This document shows, piece after piece, positions 10,335 to 17,623 of a DNA stretch of 39,146 nt. Within the stretch, counting starts at the first letter, position 1, and each line of letters begins with the position of its first letter. Below the pieces are notes generated by a model. The model did not search any database and was not told the origin of the DNA. It saw only the letters and a program-made list of their open reading frames with translations. Where the stretch lies: positions 1 through 39,146 of the forward strand of contig CAWHPS010000018.1 of the NCBI GenBank assembly GCA_963831235.1, read 5' to 3'. This DNA comes from CAWHPS01 sp963831235. GTDB lineage: Bacteria; Fibrobacterota; OXYB2-FULL-49-7; JAEUSG01. Position numbers and translations under genes: made by a program.

Positions 10335-10338
10335 AAAA

Positions 10339-10764
10339 TCATTTTCCCGAATGTTCGTTTAGGTATTCTTGAAGAAAAACAGCTGCAGCGTATCTGTCAA
10401 TCGCCTGCTTGTCAAAACGCTTTTTCCGTTTTTTTGTTTTCAGCATTTTACCTGCTTCCACGCTGCTGTAACGTTCGTCCGTGAGGTCAAAGGTTATATG
10501 AGGCATGCGTTTCTTTAAGTTTTCCACAAACAAATCAACTGCGAGCGCTTTTTCGCTTTTCCGGCCGTCAAGATGAATCGGATAACCCACTACTATTGTA
10601 TCAACTTCATTCTCTTCTGCAATCACGGCGATTTGTTCAACAGGGCTTTTTATTATCCGGGTATCAAGCGTGGTAAAGGGGGTGGCAAGTATATTGGAAG
10701 GATCTGAGAGGGCAAGACCTATGCGCCGCTCACCATAGTCGATAGCCAGGATCCGTTTCCTCAA
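10339..10764 (-). CDS. ruvX: Pre-16S rRNA nuclease / Holliday-junction resolvase homolog YqgF (RuvX)
   Basis: RNase H-like fold protein of 141 residues, the normal family length. The N-terminus LAIDYGERRIGLALSD holds the first catalytic Asp and nucleotide-like loop. VVGYPIHLDG is the family's central motif, DERYSS carries the next acidic residue, and DKQAIDRYAAAVFLQ the final Asp. Homologs process the 5' end of 16S rRNA and were earlier proposed as resolvases. The first possible start is a TTG (10764-10762), preceded by AGGGGG within a GGGGGCCCCC palindrome that also overlaps the stop codon of the upstream gene. It is the second gene of a five-gene operon. Confidence 0.93.
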   Translation of the reverse strand: MRKRILAIDYGERRIGLALSDPSNILATPFTTLDTRIIKSPVEQIAVIAEENEVDTIVVGYPIHLDGRKSEKALAVDLFVENLKKRMPHITFDLTDERYSSVEAGKMLKTKKRKKRFDKQAIDRYAAAVFLQEYLNEHSGK

Positions 10765-10777
10765 ACGTGGGGGCCCC

Positions 10778-11209
10778 CTAGTTCTGGCTTATATTTTCCA
10801 GCGCCCGCTTGTGCTTGAGGTTGAAATAAAGGCGCAGAAGATAAATTATAACCCCGATTGACAAAAGAAGGAGTATGGGAAATATAAAAGTCGTAAGCAG
10901 ATAGGATTTGTCTGATTCGGGGATTATTTTGACCTTGGGTTCTTCCATTCCAAGCTCAATCCAGCCAAGTTCATTATTAGGCGGCACATAAACATGGGCC
11001 CAGTATTCACCAACCTGGGCAACAACAAGGCGATCGCCTTTTTTAACCTGGGTAATGATTTCTGATTCAGGCCGTTTGTCCCTGTAAACCTGCATAAAAG
11101 GTGCGACCACAAGGGCAATCATTTTGGGTTGTTTGTCCGCTTTAGCCATTGACATATCCGGAAATACAAAAAGCAATGAAAGAAGTACGAAAATAAATAT
11201 GTTTTTCAT
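10778..11209 (-). CDS. Small exported SH3-like protein with one C-terminal transmembrane helix
   Basis: The 143 residues comprise a signal peptide (~1-22, FIFVLLSLLFVFPDMSMA), an SH3b-like beta module (~30-85: APFMQVYRDKRPES, VKKGDRLVVAQVGEYWAHV, GWIEL) and a transmembrane helix near 105-128 (FIFPILLLLSIGVIIYLL) followed by a basic tail. This is the layout of periplasmic SH3 proteins anchored in the inner membrane, so a role in cell-wall or secretion contacts is possible. GAAGGGG lies about 10 nt upstream of the ATG. It is the first gene of the operon running to rsmI. The AT-rich stretch just upstream probably holds the operon promoter. Confidence 0.75.
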   Translation of the reverse strand: MKNIFIFVLLSLLFVFPDMSMAKADKQPKMIALVVAPFMQVYRDKRPESEIITQVKKGDRLVVAQVGEYWAHVYVPPNNELGWIELGMEEPKVKIIPESDKSYLLTTFIFPILLLLSIGVIIYLLRLYFNLKHKRALENISQN

Positions 11210-11367
11210 ATCACTGTACCCCTTCTTTTGGAATGGTTGGAATTCATGGTTTATTCTATATTTAACATAATAATTTTTTCATCAAAATGCCAGTTTTTCT
11301 TAAAAATATAAATTTAATCGAATATTGGGACAGTATTAAGAAATAAACACTTTGGAGCTTGTCAATA

Positions 11368-11432
11368 AAAGCAGCGTATCGAGCTCTGAAAATTCAGGAT
11401 GATAGCTTACCCTGATACTTGCGTAAGGCACA
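11368..11432 (-). repeat. 65-bp shard copied from the radical SAM gene at 15781-16653
   Basis: Bases 11368-11432 match 16239-16303 at 64 of 65 positions, in the same orientation; the only difference is G11423 versus A16294. Read on the minus strand it still encodes VPYASIRVSYHPEFSELD from the middle of the radical SAM protein, and the single difference is synonymous (TAC/TAT). The flanks are unrelated on both sides, so this is an isolated gene fragment and not the end of a longer copy. Confidence 0.9.
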
Positions 11433-11436
11433 ATAG

Positions 11437-11498
11437 CTTGCCAATCAACTTACCAACTAATTATGTTTAGCATGTTGGTTGGTAAGTAGCCTGGTAAG
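11437..11498. promoter_or_regulatory. Operator-like inverted set of CTTACCAA half-sites upstream of the AlbA_2 gene
   Basis: Two direct copies, CTTGCCAA (11437-11444) and CTTACCAAC (11449-11457), start 12 bases apart. They are mirrored by GTTGGTAAG (11478-11486) and TGGTAAG (11492-11498), whose ends are also 12 bases apart. The inner pair is a perfect 9-bp inverted repeat around a 20-nt AT-rich centre. The site ends 12 bases before the ATG at 11511. Autoregulation by the winged-helix end of the downstream protein is an inference. Confidence 0.6.
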
Positions 11499-11510
11499 CC
11501 GGAGGTTACA

Positions 11511-13238
11511 ATGGTCGAAAATGAATTACTGGAACTCATCAAGTCCCTGAACGAAATTAAAGGTGACACATCCCATGTTGAGGCAAAAGCATGTGAAGGC
11601 GGATTTCCAAAACGTCTCTGGGAATCTGTTTCGGCATTTGCCAATACACCTGGTGGTGGAATAATCATTTTGGGATTGAAAGAAACCCCTGAAAGCTTGC
11701 ATATCGTCGGGTTAAAAGATCCAAAGAAATTTCAGAGTGACATGGCTTCTCTTTGTTCCCAGATGGTTCCGCAGGTACGGGCACTGATAGAAATCCATAA
11801 AATTGACGGCCATTTGCTGCTCACAGCGGAAATTCCGGAAAGTTCATATAAAGAAAAACCCTGCTATTATCAAGGATCTGGTGCGATATCGGGCTCTTTC
11901 ATACGGGTAGCCGACGGCGACCGACAGCTCACCCAATATGAAGTTCAGGGATTTCTTGATGGACGGGGCCAACCGGCTTACGATATAGATGCCGTGCCAA
12001 ACAGCAGTTTAGCGGATCTGGATCCGGAGCTCATCGATTCTTTTGTTGATGTAATAAAAACCCGCAAGACAAACATGCACGGGCTGGATAAAAATAAAAT
12101 ACTCAGGACCTACCGGATTCTAAGTGGCGATCTCGATCGGGAAACAGTTTCGCTGGCGGGGTTGTTGTGCCTGGGTAAATATCCGCAGGAATATTTTCCC
12201 GGACTTACCCTGCATGTTCTGATTTATCCGGGTAAAACAGAAGGACAAACAGGCGAGCACGGGGAAAGGCTTGAAGACAATATCAAACTGGAAGGGCCGC
12301 TTGTCAGGTCAGTGCCTGAAGCACTTCGAGCCTTAAAAAGAAACCTTAAGCGGCGCACAGTGGTACAAGGTTTTTTAGGAGAAGGAATACTGGAGTATCC
12401 GGAGGTTTTCCTGCGGGAAGCCGTAGTCAATGCCATTGGTCACAGAGATTATTCTCCCTTGGCACGGGGAACCGCCATACAGATAAAGATGTTTACCGAT
12501 CGGATTGAAATTTCAAATCCAGGCGGATTGTTTGGCCCGGTAACAGAGGACCGATTAGGTGAACATGGGTTGCAAGCCACGCGCAATTCATTTCTGATGA
12601 AAATACTGGAAGACCTGCCGGTGCCGGGTGAAAACAGAGTCTTATGTGAAAACCGAGGTACGGGAATTCCATCAATGATCAGTGTCATTGCCAAAGCAGG
12701 TTTGGAGCCCCCGCTATTTCAAGATCACCGTAACCTATTCCGTGTAGTTTGCCATAACCAGACACTTTTTGACAAAGCCACCTTGGAATGGCTTGCGCAA
12801 TATTCCGGACTCATTTTGTCGGAAAGACAGCGATATGCCCTGGCATTCTTACGGCATCGGGAGCGAATCACCAATCCGGAATACAGTAGAATGAATGAGT
12901 GCGATTCCAGAATTGCGACGAGGGAACTCAGCGACCTGGCTAAGGCGAACATTATCAATCAGCATGGAGTCGGGCGCTGGACCTCATATACTTTAAGCTT
13001 TGAAAAGCAGAAAGTCCTACAATCAAAGGAGAAGATAAGGGAAGACCGTCTGAAACAGATTCTGGAAATAATCCGGACACGGAAAGAAATAGGCAGAGAA
13101 GAACTGGAACAGTCGCTAGGAATGAAAAGAGCTACTGTTCAATATTGGTTGCAAAAACTGCTTAAAGCCGGAAAAATTAAGCGTACCACTAAGGCTTTAA
13201 AAAATCCTCTGATAAAATATCGGATTAAAGCAAAATAA
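11511..13238 (+). CDS. AlbA_2 (Schlafen-type) domain regulator with HATPase_c_4 and winged helix
   Basis: Residues ~15-135 form an AlbA_2/divergent-AAA_4 domain (VEAKACEGGFPKRLWESVSA, FANTPGGGIIILGLKE). Residues ~295-410 are an HATPase_c_4-like region typical of RecG-related putative transcriptional regulators: REAVVNAIGHRDYS, RIEISNPGGLFG, NRGTGIPSMI. Two winged-helix segments follow (~440-480 and ~510-570, ending QSLGMKRATVQYWLQKLLKAG). The family is frequent in accessory islands and is annotated as transcriptional regulator or ATP-binding protein. Some Schlafen-like members have nuclease or defence roles; which applies here is unknown. GGAGG lies 6 nt upstream of the ATG. It is flanked by a gene shard on the left and Fic/VapBC on the right. 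Confidence 0.85.
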   Translation: MVENELLELIKSLNEIKGDTSHVEAKACEGGFPKRLWESVSAFANTPGGGIIILGLKETPESLHIVGLKDPKKFQSDMASLCSQMVPQVRALIEIHKIDGHLLLTAEIPESSYKEKPCYYQGSGAISGSFIRVADGDRQLTQYEVQGFLDGRGQPAYDIDAVPNSSLADLDPELIDSFVDVIKTRKTNMHGLDKNKILRTYRILSGDLDRETVSLAGLLCLGKYPQEYFPGLTLHVLIYPGKTEGQTGEHGERLEDNIKLEGPLVRSVPEALRALKRNLKRRTVVQGFLGEGILEYPEVFLREAVVNAIGHRDYSPLARGTAIQIKMFTDRIEISNPGGLFGPVTEDRLGEHGLQATRNSFLMKILEDLPVPGENRVLCENRGTGIPSMISVIAKAGLEPPLFQDHRNLFRVVCHNQTLFDKATLEWLAQYSGLILSERQRYALAFLRHRERITNPEYSRMNECDSRIATRELSDLAKANIINQHGVGRWTSYTLSFEKQKVLQSKEKIREDRLKQILEIIRTRKEIGREELEQSLGMKRATVQYWLQKLLKAGKIKRTTKALKNPLIKYRIKAK

Positions 13239-13658
13239 TTTTGAAATGAAAACCAAGCAGGTTTTGCACCAGGGGATTGGGTAGCGATTTCCAGTTCCGG
13301 CAAAATCAGGAGAACTGGGAGATGTCCATAAAATTGATGTTCTTGAACCCCCAAGCTTAAGCAATGAGTCATTCCATTGTCGCTGCTGCTGAAAGTTTCC
13401 GTCATTTCCTCGGAACTAATCAGTCAAAGAAAATCTCTACGGTTGAATAGGTCATGGATAAAGATACCAAGACCAGCTACTGTGATCTTGATTATAGTGA
13501 TATTGTTAAAACCTTTTCACCGACGGATGTTGTAGATCGCTATTCTTTTCTTATTCAATTCGCAAAAGAGTTTATTAAGTGTCCAATAGATCTAAAACCT
13601 ATGAAATGTTTTTATCCGCCTGCATGCCTTAAGGTGGCGCTGAAAAACTTTTCAGCAA
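13239..13658. other. 420-bp stretch without a convincing gene
   Basis: I see no recognisable gene, RNA or mobile element. Short open stretches occur on the plus strand, for example GFAPGDWVAISSSG near 13257, suggesting degraded coding sequence. The only ORF of note is listed separately at 13454-13711. Confidence 0.4.
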
Positions 13659-13711
13659 TCAAAATACCAGTCGATACCTGCTGCCAGCCCCTTTTCCGGC
13701 ACGCTGAATAA
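13454..13711 (+). CDS. Doubtful small ORF, 85 aa, possible gene remnant
   Basis: ATG start with a weak AGG three bases upstream. The product is not recognised. It has no signal peptide or membrane helix and contains several Cys residues. Its 3' end overlaps the convergent Fic gene by 53 bases, and its last third probably reads through antisense Fic sequence. The first ~60 residues (YCDLDYSDIVKTFSPTDVVD) have a plausible protein composition, so this may be a decayed partner or fragment left inside the island. Low confidence that it is expressed. Confidence 0.22.
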   Translation: MDKDTKTSYCDLDYSDIVKTFSPTDVVDRYSFLIQFAKEFIKCPIDLKPMKCFYPPACLKVALKNFSAIKIPVDTCCQPLFRHAE

Positions 13712-14810
13712 ATCCCGCCTCAAGGAGACTGGTCAGCGCATATATTAATGTTCTCCTTGGAATGCGTATTTCATCCAATAAATCCCGTGTGGCCAAGGGT
13801 TGTTCCGGCTTGTTCTTAAAACAGTCCAGCGCTTTGACAGCAGTTTTGGAAAGGTCCTGAAAATGGTCGTACTTAGCGCAATAATATGAGAAATTATCAA
13901 GACTTTTCTGAAGGATTTCGAACATGTAGTCAAGGAAATATCCGTAATGGTAGGCCGAAGCATCGGGGTTAAAGATGCCTCCGGAGCAACGCTGCAAAAC
14001 CAGGTAATATTTTTTTCGGGTCTGTTCGATGCAACGATCCATCCCGCATAAAGGAAGCGAATTACGGAAAACCGAATCGGCAGGGGCCATAAGAGCCAGA
14101 TGCATAAGGAGTCGGGAGATACGGCCATTACCATCCTGAAATGGGTGGATGGCCAGAAAGCGGAAAACGAATTCTACCGAGATCGCTACTGTAAATGCGT
14201 TGGCATCAATTTCCTCGTTATACCAGTCAACCAGCTCACGCACTGCCGTTTCGGTGGCGATGCCGGGAGCAGCGGTCTTTAGAACCGGCTTGGTCTGACC
14301 TGTTAAATGCTCGATTTCGAGAACCGTATTGGGAATCTTTTTGAAATCGCCAAAATGATATCCAGCTTCATGGTGGTACTTAAGTATTTCGCGGTGAAGC
14401 CCCTTCACCTTTGAAATACTGAGCGGGACAAACATATCGGGTGTTGCAAATAGTATTTGGATGGCGTTGCGATAACCTGCAACCTCCTCGATGCTCCTGG
14501 ATTTGTCTTTGGAAAGCTTATTTTTTATAAATCTTTCCCGATTGGCATATTCAAGGTGGGGCTCTGTTTTGATGACAGTGTCCATCCATTCAATTTCGCT
14601 ATCGGTCAGTAATGCATTTTCAATCCGAGTGGAAGCGCCGATATTGCTGATAAGCGATTGAAGCGCTATGTAATTTCTTTTTTGATCTGAGAACGCCTCT
14701 GCTTGTTGGGAAAGACGGTCATAGGCCAGCAGCAGTTGCTGGTGCCTTTTCAGACTGGGCTTGGGAGATCTCAAAATGAAGCATGTCGTAAAGATAACCG
14801 AAATGTGCAT
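13659..14810 (-). CDS. Fic-domain AMP-transferase-type protein with N-terminal inhibitory motif and winged helix
   Basis: Fic proteins transfer AMP or another nucleotide moiety to target proteins. The active-site loop HPFQDGNGRISR is a perfect HPFx[D/E]GNGRxxR match. An N-terminal class II inhibitory motif S-x-x-x-E-N is present (ASTRIEN), so activity is probably autoinhibited. The C-terminus (PLATRDLLDEIRIPRRTLIY, LLEAGFIQRAG) is a winged helix able to bind DNA. The open frame extends to a TTG at 14864, but those first codons run through the operator-like inverted repeat at 14804-14854. I therefore prefer the ATG at 14810 or a start below it; none has a good Shine-Dalgarno. No separate FicA-type antitoxin gene is visible. 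Confidence 0.88.
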   Translation of the reverse strand: MHISVIFTTCFILRSPKPSLKRHQQLLLAYDRLSQQAEAFSDQKRNYIALQSLISNIGASTRIENALLTDSEIEWMDTVIKTEPHLEYANRERFIKNKLSKDKSRSIEEVAGYRNAIQILFATPDMFVPLSISKVKGLHREILKYHHEAGYHFGDFKKIPNTVLEIEHLTGQTKPVLKTAAPGIATETAVRELVDWYNEEIDANAFTVAISVEFVFRFLAIHPFQDGNGRISRLLMHLALMAPADSVFRNSLPLCGMDRCIEQTRKKYYLVLQRCSGGIFNPDASAYHYGYFLDYMFEILQKSLDNFSYYCAKYDHFQDLSKTAVKALDCFKNKPEQPLATRDLLDEIRIPRRTLIYALTSLLEAGFIQRAGKGAGSRYRLVF

Positions 14811-14854
14811 AATTGTGCAAGATATATAATTAACAGGTTGCACAATATTGCACG
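14804..14854. promoter_or_regulatory. Operator-like inverted repeat at the 5' end of the Fic gene
   Basis: Left arm 14804-14820 is a tandem pair of TGTGCA with a 4-base spacer. Right arm 14838-14854 is the mirror pair TTGCACA / TTGCAC. The 17-base arms match at 14 of 17 positions around a 17-base AT-rich centre (14821-14837) that contains TATATAAT. The layout suggests two dimers of a DNA-binding protein covering the core promoter, plausibly the Fic protein's own winged helix. Confidence 0.6.
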
Positions 14855-15016
14855 GAATGGACAATCGGGCAGTTTATCCGAGTTTGGCACAGTCAACAAG
14901 ATGCCAAATCCTAATTACGAGGCCATCTCCCAACTAAAGAATCGTTTGAACAAACAGGTAAAATGGAGTTAATCCACCTTACAAGGGATAAAATTCTCTT
15001 GATTTGAAAGAATATA

Positions 15017-15040
15017 TTGTATATATTGATATATATACAA
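15017..15040. promoter_or_regulatory. VapBC operator, perfect 10-bp inverted repeat
   Basis: TTGTATATAT (15017-15026) and ATATATACAA (15031-15040) are exact reverse complements around TGAT. The site ends just before the AAGGAGAT Shine-Dalgarno of vapB. This is where VapBC complexes normally bind to repress their own operon. Confidence 0.75.
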
Positions 15041-15052
15041 AGGAGATGGTTA

Positions 15053-15280
15053 ATGGTTACAGCGCGTTTGTTTTCCAATGGCGGCAGTCAAGCTGTCCGC
15101 CTGCCAAAATCGTGCCGCTTTGAAGGAGATGAGGTTTTTATCAGCAATCTGGATGGTGTTGTCCTGCTGATACCTCGCAAGCATCCGTGGTCGTCACTCG
15201 TAAACAGCTTGAATTTGTTTACAAAAGACTTTCTTGAACATCGAAATCAACCGAAGGTACAAAATCGTAAAGGATTATGA
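15053..15280 (+). CDS. vapB: VapB-type antitoxin (AbrB/SpoVT fold)
   Basis: The 75-residue product starts TARLFSNGGSQAVRLPKSCR, the swapped-hairpin AbrB signature of VapB antitoxins, followed by FEGDEVFISNLDG. The C-terminal tail (PWSSLVNSL...FL) would wrap the toxin. The open frame extends upstream to an ATG at 15017, but that start lies in the operator. The ATG at 15053 has AAGGAGAT 5 bases upstream and is the right choice. The stop overlaps the vapC start (ATGA), typical translational coupling of type II modules. Confidence 0.9.
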   Translation: MVTARLFSNGGSQAVRLPKSCRFEGDEVFISNLDGVVLLIPRKHPWSSLVNSLNLFTKDFLEHRNQPKVQNRKGL

Positions 15281-15687
15281 TGCAGTACATGCTTGATACC
15301 GATATATGTATCCATCTGATCCGCAAAAAAGCTTTGGCCTTGCTAAGAAAGATTGAGGAGCATAAACCGGAAGATCTTTTTCTTTCTTCCATCACATTAA
15401 GCGAACTGGAATATGGTGTGCACAAAAGTGACCGTCCGGATCAGAACAGCCTTGCACTCACACAGTTTGTCAGCCCGTTTACAATTCTTCCATTTGACCA
15501 AGCCGCTGCCATTCGCTATGGCATTTTACGCGCAGACATAGAAGACCGCGGAAAACCTATCGGGAGTATGGATATGTTAATTGCGGCGCATGCACTCTCG
15601 GCAGGTCTTACGTTGGTAACAGGTAATACAAATGAGTTTGATCGGGTGAAAGGACTAAAGGTTGTTAATTGGGCAAAACAAGGATAA
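15277..15687 (+). CDS. vapC: VapC-type PIN-domain toxin (ribonuclease)
   Basis: PIN-domain Mg2+-dependent RNase of 136 residues, full family length. Acidic catalytic residues are visible: Asp7 in YMLDTDICIHLIR, Glu43 in LSELEYGV, and Asp99 in GSMDMLIAAHA; TGNTNEFDRV supplies the fourth position. The family cleaves tRNA or rRNA and is neutralised by the VapB encoded just upstream. A start one codon later (second ATG) is equally possible. The gene ends 5 bases before a shard of a radical SAM gene (15693-15757). Confidence 0.93.
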   Translation: MMQYMLDTDICIHLIRKKALALLRKIEEHKPEDLFLSSITLSELEYGVHKSDRPDQNSLALTQFVSPFTILPFDQAAAIRYGILRADIEDRGKPIGSMDMLIAAHALSAGLTLVTGNTNEFDRVKGLKVVNWAKQG

Positions 15688-15692
15688 CGTAT

Positions 15693-15757
15693 GGCTGTTT
15701 CAGATTTCGAGCACGTCCTGCTCAAAAATATTTCCAAAAACAATTTCTCCGTCGTGA
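15693..15757 (-). repeat. 65-bp shard copied from the 3' part of the GT/radical SAM gene at 18289-20175
   Basis: Matches 18339-18403 at 62 of 65 positions, same orientation; differences are at 15700, 15742 and 15754. On the minus strand it encodes DGEIVFGNIFEQDVLEI from the SPASM-like end. The change at 15700 turns the following Trp codon TGG into TGA. It lies directly behind the radical SAM gene at 15781, in the same frame after that gene's stop codon. No homology continues on either side. Confidence 0.88.
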
Positions 15758-15780
15758 AAATGGAAATTGTTCCACGTGAT

Positions 15781-16653
15781 TCAGATCAATTGTGCTTCCA
15801 GGCTTTTGATCTGGACTGAACAGTGACCGAACTCCTGAAACCTGTTGTTCTTCACTTTGATATCGCATGGATTACATTCCCCGAATCTGCTGCAAGTGCG
15901 ATCTTTGAAAGCAATATTCAGGTTTTCATCCAGAAGGTTCGCAACAGGATATTCCCCATGATAAAGGTCCCTATGGCATTTATGTATATTGCCGTCAGGC
16001 GCAATCAAAATCTCGGTGTTTTTGCACGTTACTTCCCTGAAAGCAAGGCCGCTTACGGCTTCAGGATAAAGGTATTGACCGTATAATCTGTTGTCTTTAA
16101 ACCCGAGGAATTCCTTTGTCCTGAAGTCAATGCCGTGCGCCTCTGCTTTTACCCTGACCTCCGGGATGTTGTTTGCTGGTGTGTCAACCGCGAAAAGACC
16201 TATTGAATAGCCTCGGGACTGCATCGTTTCTATTTTCGAAAGCAGCGTATCGAGCTCTGAAAATTCAGGATGATAGCTTACCCTGATACTTGCATAAGGC
16301 ACATCACGTTTAAGGCGATCAGGCGGGATTTGATCCATGAATTCATCAATATTAAAATCCAGATTTGTTAAAAGATCAATGTAGAATTCTTTTTTAAGGC
16401 CCTGGATTAGCTTGTAAAATTCACGGTGCGATGACGGCTCGCCGCCCTGAAGCGTTACTGGGACCATCATCTGCCTTGGAATTGATAACCTGTTAAGCCC
16501 CTCGATCCACTCGGATGCTGTAAGTTCTTTTCGCCTTGCAAGGGATTTGAAATGGTTGATGCAATAGGAACACCTGAACCTGCACCTGAATGTAAGAAAA
16601 GCCGCGAGATAGGTCAGATCAGGCGGCACAGAAATTTCTTTGAGTTGCGACAT
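15781..16653 (-). CDS. Radical SAM protein with SPASM-like C-terminal cysteine cluster
   Basis: The CRFRCSYC motif (Cx3Cx2C) binds the [4Fe-4S] cluster that cleaves SAM, and LQGGEPSSH supplies the GGEP SAM-binding loop. The C-terminal ~80 residues (VTCKNTEILIAPDG, HKCHRDLYHG, CSRFGECNPCD, GHCSV) resemble a SPASM/twitch auxiliary-cluster domain. The frame is open to an ATG at 16686. The ATG at 16653 has GAGGAATT upstream and is preferred, giving 290 residues. It overlaps the GT9 gene by 35 bases, so the two are coupled. The substrate is unknown; the neighbourhood suggests a sugar or glycolipid. A 65-bp piece of its middle recurs at 11368-11432. Confidence 0.88.
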   Translation of the reverse strand: MSQLKEISVPPDLTYLAAFLTFRCRFRCSYCINHFKSLARRKELTASEWIEGLNRLSIPRQMMVPVTLQGGEPSSHREFYKLIQGLKKEFYIDLLTNLDFNIDEFMDQIPPDRLKRDVPYASIRVSYHPEFSELDTLLSKIETMQSRGYSIGLFAVDTPANNIPEVRVKAEAHGIDFRTKEFLGFKDNRLYGQYLYPEAVSGLAFREVTCKNTEILIAPDGNIHKCHRDLYHGEYPVANLLDENLNIAFKDRTCSRFGECNPCDIKVKNNRFQEFGHCSVQIKSLEAQLI

Positions 16654-17590
16654 ATAATTCCTCGAACTCTGAAAATACCTTTTCAACGGATAGTGTGTCC
16701 ATGCAACAGACCTTTTCGCTGCACTCAGACTTAAGGCATGGCAAACAGTTGAAGTCCCCTTCAGGTACCACAGCCCGCCCCAACCCGTAAAGGTGCGCTT
16801 CCTGTGATGCAGTGGGTCCGTAAAGCACGACTATGTTCTTTTTCAGGGCAATGGCAATGTGTAAACCAAGGCTGTCGTGTGTGATAAGGAAACGGCAGCT
16901 GTTTATCCATTCCATGTATTCCTTGAGGTTCGTTTTGCCTTCCTGCCAGCCCACGGAATAGCCCTTGGTAAGCAGGCGCTGGTAAAGCCCGTCCCATCTT
17001 TCCTTGGGCCAGAATTTATTGGGCCATTTCTTTCCTACCTGCCAGTTCAGACCAACGTCATATTTTATGGCGGAGCTGGGTTTGTATCCCAGGATGTACT
17101 CTTCCCCGCCCCACTTCTTACCGAGCATTTCAAAGAGCACTTCCTGCCAGTGACGCATGGCCAGGCGCTTATTGTCCAGGTTGGTATACACACGGAAAGC
17201 CTCATGGCTGCCTTCGTAGGATTCCGCCTCGCCGGAAGCCGAATCGAACCTGAAACCATATTTACTCCAGGCTGTGATGGAATCGGCCAGCGCGCAGATA
17301 CCCGGCACTTTTTCAAGGTTGATGACTACGTCGAACCGTTCCCGCTGGAGCTGGAGCGTGGTGGACAGGTTGTAATAAAGCAGCCGATCAATGAGGGAAT
17401 TGCCTTTTAAAAGCTCTCCGACCCTGCCGTCGCAAAGCCATGTTACATGATAATCTTTAAAATTGTGAAGGATTACGGTTGTGCGTAATACATCACCCAG
17501 ACTCGGCGTGTTGTCAATCTGAGGGTCCAATGTCTCCGAGTAACCCATCTTGACAATCAAAACTTTCTTATGCGTCCGAATATCTTTCAT
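16619..17590 (-). CDS. Glycosyltransferase family 9 (heptosyltransferase-like)
   Basis: GT-B fold enzyme of the ADP-heptose:LPS heptosyltransferase family. VLIVKMGYSETL with SLGDVLRTT is the N-terminal domain. The C-terminal domain has VGLNWQVGKKWPNKFWP, ITHDSLGLHIAIALKK and VLYGPTASQEAHLYG, followed by a CLPC...CSEKVCCM cysteine motif typical of GT9 proteins in polysaccharide clusters. An upstream ATG at 17608 is open, but GGAGG with proper spacing precedes the ATG at 17590. It probably transfers a heptose or related sugar onto a lipid-linked or LPS-core acceptor at the cytoplasmic face. It is 33 bases downstream of the MerR gene. Confidence 0.9.
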   Translation of the reverse strand: MKDIRTHKKVLIVKMGYSETLDPQIDNTPSLGDVLRTTVILHNFKDYHVTWLCDGRVGELLKGNSLIDRLLYYNLSTTLQLQRERFDVVINLEKVPGICALADSITAWSKYGFRFDSASGEAESYEGSHEAFRVYTNLDNKRLAMRHWQEVLFEMLGKKWGGEEYILGYKPSSAIKYDVGLNWQVGKKWPNKFWPKERWDGLYQRLLTKGYSVGWQEGKTNLKEYMEWINSCRFLITHDSLGLHIAIALKKNIVVLYGPTASQEAHLYGLGRAVVPEGDFNCLPCLKSECSEKVCCMDTLSVEKVFSEFEELYVATQRNFCAA

Positions 17591-17623
17591 CTCGACCTCC
17601 AAGGCCAAGCCTTTTTAGCTTGA

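Larger units (their letters stand above)
11210..11510. other. Intergenic gap between divergent operons; contains a gene shard and an operator-like site
   Basis: No complete gene is visible. The left half (11230-11340) is AT-rich and probably carries the promoter of the minus-strand operon starting at 11209. The right half holds the 65-bp shard (11368-11432) and the repeated CTTACCAA sites (11437-11498), both listed separately. Confidence 0.6.

Noticed and set aside
10769..10778. GGGGGCCCCC palindrome as a terminator or operator
   Set aside because: Ten bases without loop or T-tract; it more likely just supplies the ruvX Shine-Dalgarno.
14900..14972. Short plus-strand frame of 23 codons ending in LNKQVKWS, upstream of vapB
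   Set aside because: Too short and without a Shine-Dalgarno; possibly a decayed gene end, but unsupported.
11368..16303. Template/variable repeat pair of a diversity-generating retroelement
   Set aside because: Differences are not confined to adenines of one copy and there is no reverse transcriptase or accessory gene in the window.
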